12,084 nucleotides of DNA from Candidatus Hydrogenedentota bacterium. GTDB lineage: Bacteria; Hydrogenedentota; Hydrogenedentia; Hydrogenedentales; CAITNO01. Positions within the stretch are counted from its first letter, which is position 1; each line of letters starts with the position of its first letter. A program made the translations under genes and the position numbers. Positions 7,282 to 12,084 of this stretch are shown piece by piece. Where the stretch lies: contig JAKPUV010001159.1 in the NCBI GenBank assembly GCA_029554925.1, forward strand, positions 1 to 12,084, in the 5' to 3' direction. The notes beneath the pieces are model-generated. The model did no database searches, was not told where the DNA came from, and saw nothing but the letters and a program-made list of their open reading frames with translations.

Positions 7282-7308
7282 GAAAACAGCGCCCTGCGGG
7301 GATAGAAT
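7280..7308 (+). promoter_or_regulatory. sigma-70-type promoter of the AAA+/radical SAM pair
   Basis: TTGAAA (7280-7285), a 17-base spacer and TAGAAT (7303-7308) are each one base or so from consensus. Transcription would start near 7315, giving a leader of about 29 bases that carries GGGGAG (7329-7334), nine bases before the ATG at 7344. This makes the AAA+ gene and the radical SAM gene their own transcription unit, separate from ddl-dapF. Confidence 0.7.
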
Positions 7309-7343
7309 GCTGGGGTGTGCCGACAACCGGGGAGCACCGCCGC

Positions 7344-9344
7344 ATGATCGTCATCAACGAGGAATCCCAGCGCTGGCTGCGTGAACTGGCCCGCTTCAGC
7401 AGCATCAAGAACGTCCTCTTCCTTTACGGGAACACCTACGACCTGGTCTCCTTTCCCGTGCTGGGAGAGGGGGACGGGGAGCCCCGGTGGACGGAAAGCG
7501 ACCTGCCGGGCTTCCTGCGGCGGTGGCTCATGGGGCTGGACTATGAGATCGTGGGCTGGGCCGACCCGCTGGAGGAGCTGTCCTTCGTCACCCCCGAAAT
7601 GGAGACCCTCTTCGACAAGGTCCTGCGCGGCACGGAGGCGTGCCCGGATCCCGCGGACCAGAGCGACCATCACCCGCAGATGGAGGCGGGCCGCTCCCTG
7701 GGCACACCGGAGCAGAAGGGGGCCGCGGCACGCATGGCGGACCGCGTGCGGGGCGTGCGGCCCCGTCCGGTGGACTGGGACACGGTCATCCACCGCATCG
7801 GCATCGCGCTGCAGAACCCGCGGGTCCCCTGCGCGTTCATCGTGGACTTCGCGTCCCGCCTCACCTCCACCCCGGACCGCATGCCGCGCGACGAGCGCAT
7901 GCTGCTCACGCGCATGCTCAAGGCGAGCCTCGCCTCGCGCGAGGTGGTGCGCGAAAAAGGCCGGTGGAACAACCTGCTCATCCTCATCTGCGAGAAGCTG
8001 AACGACCTGCCCGCGTTCCTCTACCTCAACAACCCGCGCGCGCGGTCCATCCATGTGGAGCCCCCGGACCGGGACGAGCGCGCCCGCTTTGTCTCGCGCT
8101 ATTACCGGTATTTCTACGGCGCGCCGCGCGACGGCGCCGCCGCCGCCCCGGCTTCCGTGGTGTCGGACTTCGTGGATTTCACCGAAGGCCTCTCGAACTA
8201 CGAGATGCGCAGCCTGCTCAGCCTCTCCATGCGGGAGCGCATCCCCGTGGTGGACGAGACCACCGGCGTCTCCAACGTCCGGCGGATCTCCGAGATGTAC
8301 AAATACGGCGTCACGGTAAGCGAGTGGGACCAGATGGACCCCAAGCGCCTGAGCAACGCGGAGGCCTTCGTGCGCGGGCGCATCAAGGGGCAGGAGGCCG
8401 CCGTCGCCCGGGTGCTGGACATCGTGAAGCGCGCCAAGATCGGCATCGCCGCGGGCGACACCAAGCGCACCAACCGCCCGCGCGGCGTGCTCTTCTTCGC
8501 CGGGCCGACGGGCGTCGGCAAGACAGAGATGGCGAAGGCGCTCGCCGAGCTGCTCTTCGGGCGCGAGGAGCGCCTGATCCGCTTCGACATGAGCGAGTAT
8601 TCCGTGCAGCAGGCGGACCAGCGGCTCCTCGGCGCGCCCCCCGGCTACATCGGCTACGAGGAGGGCGGACAGCTCACCAACGCCGTCAAGAAGAACCCTT
8701 TCTCCGTCCTGCTTTTCGACGAGATCGAGAAGGCCCACCCGAGCATCTTCGACAAGTTCCTGCAGATCCTCGACGACGGGCGGATCACCGACAGCAAGGG
8801 GGACACGGTCTACTTCTCCGAGTGCATCATCATCTTCACCAGCAACCTCGGCACCGTCGCGCGCACCGAGGAGACGGGGTCGAAGGTCCTTGTCACTCCG
8901 GAAATGCCCTATCCGCAAATGCGCGGGGTTGTGCTGGACGCCATCCGGGACCATTTCAACTTCACCCTGGGTCGGCCGGAGATTCTCAACCGCTTCGGCG
9001 ACAACTTTGTCGTCTTTGACTTCATCAAGCCGCCCCTGGACGAGCAGATCGTGGACCTGCTCCTGTCGAAGCTCGACAAGGCGACGCGCGAGACGCGCAA
9101 GACCTCCCTGGTTCTCGACCCCCCGGCACGGGAGAAGCTGGTGGCCCTCGCGCGGAAACAGCTTCACCATGGCGGACGCGGCATCCGGAACGCCGTGGAC
9201 GCCACCCTGATCAACCCCCTGAGCCGCTACCTTTTCGACAACAATGTGGAGAGCGGAAAACGGGTGCGCGTGCTGGACCTTGTCGTCCACGGCGAGGACA
9301 CGGGCACACGGGTGGAACTGATGGTGCGGGTGGAGAACCCATGA
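7344..9344 (+). CDS. Clp/HSP100-like AAA+ ATPase with degenerate first AAA module
   Basis: A 666-residue protein. Its C-terminal part (about 340-660) is a canonical ClpA/ClpB second-type AAA+ module with the C-terminal small domain: Walker A GPTGVGKT (387-394), pore loop GYIGYEEGG (434-442), Walker B LLFDEIEKAH (Asp459, Glu460), sensor-1 Asn501, arginine finger Arg550 in PEILNRFG, and sensor-2 Arg612 in GGRGIRNAV. It should form a hexamer that threads proteins using ATP. The N-terminal part looks like a worn AAA fold: strand NVLFLYGNTYDL (23-34) has no GK[ST] P-loop, AFIVDFASRL (Asp168) stands for Walker B, and NNLLILICEKLND (209-221) for sensor 1. A low-complexity insert lies at about 92-140. 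No ClpP-docking IGF/IGL loop was noticed. The ATG at 7344 is preferred to a GTG at 7317, which would be almost leaderless. It overlaps the radical SAM gene as ATGA. The substrate is unknown. Confidence 0.85.
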   Translation: MIVINEESQRWLRELARFSSIKNVLFLYGNTYDLVSFPVLGEGDGEPRWTESDLPGFLRRWLMGLDYEIVGWADPLEELSFVTPEMETLFDKVLRGTEACPDPADQSDHHPQMEAGRSLGTPEQKGAAARMADRVRGVRPRPVDWDTVIHRIGIALQNPRVPCAFIVDFASRLTSTPDRMPRDERMLLTRMLKASLASREVVREKGRWNNLLILICEKLNDLPAFLYLNNPRARSIHVEPPDRDERARFVSRYYRYFYGAPRDGAAAAPASVVSDFVDFTEGLSNYEMRSLLSLSMRERIPVVDETTGVSNVRRISEMYKYGVTVSEWDQMDPKRLSNAEAFVRGRIKGQEAAVARVLDIVKRAKIGIAAGDTKRTNRPRGVLFFAGPTGVGKTEMAKALAELLFGREERLIRFDMSEYSVQQADQRLLGAPPGYIGYEEGGQLTNAVKKNPFSVLLFDEIEKAHPSIFDKFLQILDDGRITDSKGDTVYFSECIIIFTSNLGTVARTEETGSKVLVTPEMPYPQMRGVVLDAIRDHFNFTLGRPEILNRFGDNFVVFDFIKPPLDEQIVDLLLSKLDKATRETRKTSLVLDPPAREKLVALARKQLHHGGRGIRNAVDATLINPLSRYLFDNNVESGKRVRVLDLVVHGEDTGTRVELMVRVENP

Positions 9345-9982
9345 CTTCCCTGAGGCTCTTCGCCCTGTCCTTTCCCGTGACCGCCCTGGGGCCGGGAAAC
9401 CGCGCGGTGTTGTGGGTGGCCGGGTGCGCGCGCGGATGTCCCGGCTGCATCAGCCCGGAGATGCAGCCCGCCGACGCGGGCCGCGAGGTGCCCGTCCCCG
9501 TATTGGCGGAGCGTCTTCTGAAGATTGAGGCGCCCCTGGCGGGGGTGACGGTGTCGGGCGGGGAGCCCTTCGACCAGGCGGAAGCCCTCGCCGAACTTCT
9601 CGAAAGGCTTCTCACGGCGCGGCCCGAATGGAACTCCCTGCTGTACACCGGCTACACGCTCGGGGAACTGGCCGCACGCCCGTACGCGGCGCGGCTCCTG
9701 AGCATGACGGACATCCTCGTGGACGGCCCCTTCCGCAGAGACGTTCCACAGGCCCATCCGCTGGCCGGATCAGGGAACCAAGGGGTGCATTACCTGACCG
9801 ACCGGGGCCGCTCCCTGCGCGCGGACGTGGACGCGCTCCCCGTCGGCGGGATGAACTACGGCCTGAGCGCGGACGGGACCATGGACATGGTCATCGGGGT
9901 CACTTCCGAGGCGCAGCGTCGGGGCACGCCCCTGCGCGGCGCCCCTCCCGGCTCCTGCGACGGGCCCGCTCCCGAAGCATAG
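9341..9982 (+). CDS. NrdG-like radical SAM activating protein
   Basis: A 213-residue radical SAM protein of the single-cluster activase type, related to NrdG and PflA. The cluster motif CxxxCxxC is Cys29, Cys33 and Cys36 in GCARGCPGC. It is preceded by GPGNRAVLWVAG and followed by SPEM, both typical of NrdG-like proteins. VSGGEPFDQ is the SAM-binding GGE motif. DILVDGPF and GSGNQGVHYL match the later family blocks. Such enzymes cleave SAM to a 5'-deoxyadenosyl radical, often to activate a glycyl-radical enzyme. No class III ribonucleotide reductase or other glycyl-radical enzyme is present here, so naming it nrdG is not supported. Its only visible partner is the AAA+ ATPase, whose stop codon it overlaps (ATGA). 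A GGAG (9332-9335) lies five bases before the start. It is longer than NrdG (about 155 residues) by a C-terminal extension. The substrate is not known. Confidence 0.85.
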   Translation: MTSLRLFALSFPVTALGPGNRAVLWVAGCARGCPGCISPEMQPADAGREVPVPVLAERLLKIEAPLAGVTVSGGEPFDQAEALAELLERLLTARPEWNSLLYTGYTLGELAARPYAARLLSMTDILVDGPFRRDVPQAHPLAGSGNQGVHYLTDRGRSLRADVDALPVGGMNYGLSADGTMDMVIGVTSEAQRRGTPLRGAPPGSCDGPAPEA

Positions 9983-9983
9983 A

Positions 9984-12005
9984 TTACGGCGCAAGCCCCT
10001 CGGAAAGGCAGCTCACCTCCGTGTTGCTACGTCGCTCACCGCCGCTCCCAACGCGATAGATGGCATCCCCCCGCAAGCAGGCCACGGGACTGTCGCCACC
10101 GGGAACCAGGCGGTAGACCACCGTGACCGGAAGGGGGGGCGGGGTAATCCAAAGGATGCCAAGGGTCGAGGTGCCTTCCGGAACCCCGGCGCCTGTTGGC
10201 ACGGTGGGCGCGGAGACCATACCGCCAAAAGCCCACCCGGCGGGAAGTTCCTCCTCGAGTCCAAACGCCGTGACCGTCCCTGTGAACCCGCCCACGGCGG
10301 AAATGTTCAGGGTGACCTCCACGGGCTCTCCCTGCCGCCACACGCCCTGGCCGCCGATGCTCCGGTCCAGCACCAGCCCGCCGGTGCCCGGCGGAAAAAG
10401 GAGCGTGGTTTCGGTGTTTGACTCCAGCATCCCGTTGCCCGCCTCATAGAGCGCCTTTCCGGACAGTTGCGCGGTTCCGGCCGCGTCGGCGGGCACGTTC
10501 AGGAGGTAGGAAAAGGTCAGGGGGAACGCCAGCGGGGCCTCCCAGGAAAAGGCGAGGGAGGGGGTGTCCCCCGGCAGGGGGGCGCTGTCGGGCGGCTCCC
10601 CGTCCAACCATCCGGCATAGGTCCATCCGGCGGGCAGGGTCTCCGAAACATCCAGCTGGGTTACGGGTTTGGCCCCCGTGCGGTCCAGCGTCACCGTGAC
10701 GCTTGCCAGTCCGCCCTGCACATATCCCGCAGTCGCATCACTGGATCGCGACAGGTGAAGCAGCGTTGCTTGCGCATATTCCGAGAGGCTCACCGTGACC
10801 GCAGAGCCCACCGGCACCATCGCCCCCGCCGCAGGGTCCTGCGCCACGACGCGTCCGATGTCCACAGTCTCCGACCACACCGCGGAGATTCCCCCCTGCA
10901 CAAGCCCGCTGTCGGCCAGAAGCCCCGCCACCTCCTCCACGGGACGATCCAGAAGATCGGGGACCTGAGTCAGGGCCGGTTCCCCTTCACCCTCGCCCTC
11001 CCCTTCGCCACCGCCCGCAGGCAATGTCTCGGTCACACACGGCTGGGAGACCTGCTCGCCGCCGGAGGTTCGATAGAGCACCTGCCCGCTGAAGAGGGCC
11101 GTGCCGGAAGCCGAGACCGGGGGCAGGGCAAGATAGGAGAACGCCGCGGGGAATCCGGGAACCGTGATATAGGCAAAGTCCAGGGTGCCGCCGTCCCCTA
11201 TCTGCGGCGACACGGGCGGCGTGCCCCCCCCGGAGAAGCCGGCATACGTCCAGCCGTCGGGCAGGGTCTCCTGAATGCCCAGCGCCGTGATTTCCCCGGT
11301 GCCCGTGTAAAGAATCCGCAGCGTGACCGTCACGGCCGCGCCGGGCGTATAGGCGGCGGGGGTCACCGTCCGTTCCAGCACGGGCCCCGCGCCGGGGTCC
11401 GGTGTTTCGGTCACCACCACATACCCCGCCTTTTCCTTCGTCCGCTCCACCGACCCCGCGAGGGCGGTAAGTCGGACCGTATAGGAGCCGGGGACGGTGT
11501 AGACGTGATCTGGCGACATCTCCGCGGAGGGCGCGGACCCGTCCCCAAAATCCCAGGACCAGACGGCGTCACATTTTGCCGAAAAGGTGGTCTCATTGGT
11601 AAACCGGGTGGTCAGGGGAGCCGCCCCGACCGTGGGAGATGCGGAAAAGTCCACAGTGAACACCGGGACGGGGCCCGGAACCGTCGTCACCACGACCGGC
11701 CCGCCGACAACGGACCGTTCCCCGCACCAGGACTTCATGGTCAGGGTGACGGGGAAATCACCCGCCACAGCGTATACATGAACAGGATTCTTGGCGGTTT
11801 CCGCCGGCGAGCTGTCGCCGAAGTCCCAAGACCAGGCGACGGCGAAAGGCCCGCCCCCGGTGGAGGTGTTGGTGAACTGCACCGACAGCGGCGCGGTGCC
11901 GCTTTCCGGGGAAAAGGTGAATCCAGGCTCCGGACGTCCCCAGCCGCATCCCGCAAGCAAAGCGGCCGCCCCCGCCAGCGTCACCCATGCAAACCGTCCT
12001 GCCAT
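9984..12005 (-). CDS. PKD/PASTA lipoprotein with three repeated beta-sandwich domains
   Basis: A 673-residue exported protein of unknown function. The N-terminus is a lipoprotein signal peptide with lipobox LLAGC (Cys20). Two PKD domains follow (about 28-107 and 115-199, each with WSWDFGD at 58-64 and 149-155). Then come three diverged copies of a DUF11-like sandwich (about 208-330, 412-537 and 543-667), each with a LERT/LDRS-like start, the block LPxGW[TA][YF] (248-254, 457-463, 587-593) and a late GxxxY near a Cys- or Asn-rich end. Between copies 1 and 2 sit a (Gly-Glu)5 linker (333-342) and one PASTA-like domain (about 346-408, VPDLLDRPVEEVAGLLADSG). No C-terminal anchor or sorting signal is visible. 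PKD and DUF11-type domains are usually extracellular adhesion or spacer modules; PASTA often binds peptidoglycan. A cell-surface structural role is inferred. The start has AAGGGA five bases upstream. Confidence 0.85.
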   Translation of the reverse strand: MAGRFAWVTLAGAAALLAGCGWGRPEPGFTFSPESGTAPLSVQFTNTSTGGGPFAVAWSWDFGDSSPAETAKNPVHVYAVAGDFPVTLTMKSWCGERSVVGGPVVVTTVPGPVPVFTVDFSASPTVGAAPLTTRFTNETTFSAKCDAVWSWDFGDGSAPSAEMSPDHVYTVPGSYTVRLTALAGSVERTKEKAGYVVVTETPDPGAGPVLERTVTPAAYTPGAAVTVTLRILYTGTGEITALGIQETLPDGWTYAGFSGGGTPPVSPQIGDGGTLDFAYITVPGFPAAFSYLALPPVSASGTALFSGQVLYRTSGGEQVSQPCVTETLPAGGGEGEGEGEGEPALTQVPDLLDRPVEEVAGLLADSGLVQGGISAVWSETVDIGRVVAQDPAAGAMVPVGSAVTVSLSEYAQATLLHLSRSSDATAGYVQGGLASVTVTLDRTGAKPVTQLDVSETLPAGWTYAGWLDGEPPDSAPLPGDTPSLAFSWEAPLAFPLTFSYLLNVPADAAGTAQLSGKALYEAGNGMLESNTETTLLFPPGTGGLVLDRSIGGQGVWRQGEPVEVTLNISAVGGFTGTVTAFGLEEELPAGWAFGGMVSAPTVPTGAGVPEGTSTLGILWITPPPLPVTVVYRLVPGGDSPVACLRGDAIYRVGSGGERRSNTEVSCLSEGLAP
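10980..11009 (-). repeat. (Gly-Glu)5 linker-coding hexanucleotide repeat
   Basis: Five imperfect six-base units encode Gly-Glu five times in the lipoprotein gene. The codons alternate between GGC/GGG/GGT and GAA/GAG, so the units are not identical. The repeat is kept at the protein level rather than freshly made by slippage. It separates the first sandwich domain from the PASTA domain. Confidence 0.8.
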
Positions 12006-12047
12006 GCCGATCCCTTCGCCCGCCGGGGGCCGTTGTGCTCCCTGTTC

Positions 12048-12056
12048 AGTATACCA
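12048..12056 (-). promoter_or_regulatory. extended -10 promoter of the lipoprotein gene
   Basis: On the minus strand TGG (12054-12056) precedes TATACT (12048-12053), a good extended -10. No clear -35 was found at 16-18 bases upstream, which the extension may make up for. Transcription would start near 12041, leaving a leader of about 36 bases with AAGGGA just before the ATG at 12005. The rest of 12006-12084 shows nothing else I recognise. Confidence 0.55.
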
Positions 12057-12084
12057 GAGGAACCGGCCAACGTTTCGCGCTCAC

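Noticed and set aside
7317..7343. GTG start for the AAA+ gene
   Set aside because: It lies about nine bases after the -10 box, so the mRNA would be almost leaderless. The ATG at 7344 has GGGGAG at a proper distance.
7125..9290. A 721-codon open frame on the minus strand opposite the AAA+ gene
   Set aside because: It is the antisense shadow of a GC-rich gene. It has low-complexity His/Val/Leu/Arg-rich content with no domain, while the plus strand has every AAA+ motif, a promoter and a ribosome binding site.
9341..9982. Naming the radical SAM gene nrdG
   Set aside because: The sequence is NrdG-like, but no anaerobic ribonucleotide reductase is nearby and the gene is coupled to an AAA+ ATPase, so the target is unknown.

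Overview
The window is a GC-rich, gene-dense bacterial chromosome segment. It holds seven genes on the plus strand (the first cut by the left edge) and one on the minus strand. Nothing in it looks mobile: no transposase, integrase, CRISPR array, tRNA or rRNA was seen. The organism makes diaminopimelate-type peptidoglycan (ddl, dapF). It exports a lipoprotein built of PKD, PASTA and repeated beta-sandwich domains joined by a (Gly-Glu)5 linker. That linker style, with the GC-rich coding, suggests an environmental bacterium of the Hydrogenedentota/PVC-like sphere. This is an impression from protein style, not a proven placement.

Layout, left to right. (1) 2-3004: the 3' part of a large YhaN-like coiled-coil ATPase with a membrane hairpin. 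(2) 3005-3263: a 259-base intergenic region rich in signals. It has a near-consensus extended -10 promoter, a 12-bp palindrome, a strong intrinsic terminator-like hairpin, a second hairpin, 9-bp direct repeats and a clear ribosome binding site. (3) 3264-5245: aguB and aguA overlap by ATGA and encode the two-step conversion of agmatine to putrescine. (4) 5246-5396: a possible weak terminator, a candidate promoter and a GC-rich leader hairpin. (5) 5397-7264: ddl and dapF, two peptidoglycan precursor genes 11 bases apart. The DapF has serine where the second catalytic cysteine is expected. (6) 7280-9982: a well-formed promoter drives an ATGA-overlapping pair, a Clp/HSP100-like AAA+ ATPase with an apparently dead N-terminal ATPase module and a small NrdG-like radical SAM protein. 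(7) 9984-12005 (minus strand): the lipoprotein gene, convergent with the radical SAM gene and separated from it by one base.

Most of the window is ordinary metabolism. The parts I would look at again are the AAA+/radical SAM pair (possibly an unfoldase working with a radical-generating activase, with no target gene visible here), the promoter-terminator leader before aguB, and the Cys-to-Ser change in DapF. Recognisable promoters have -10 hexamers TATAAT, TACAAT, TAGAAT and TATACT. Two of these carry the TGn extension, which suggests a standard sigma-70-type housekeeping sigma factor.
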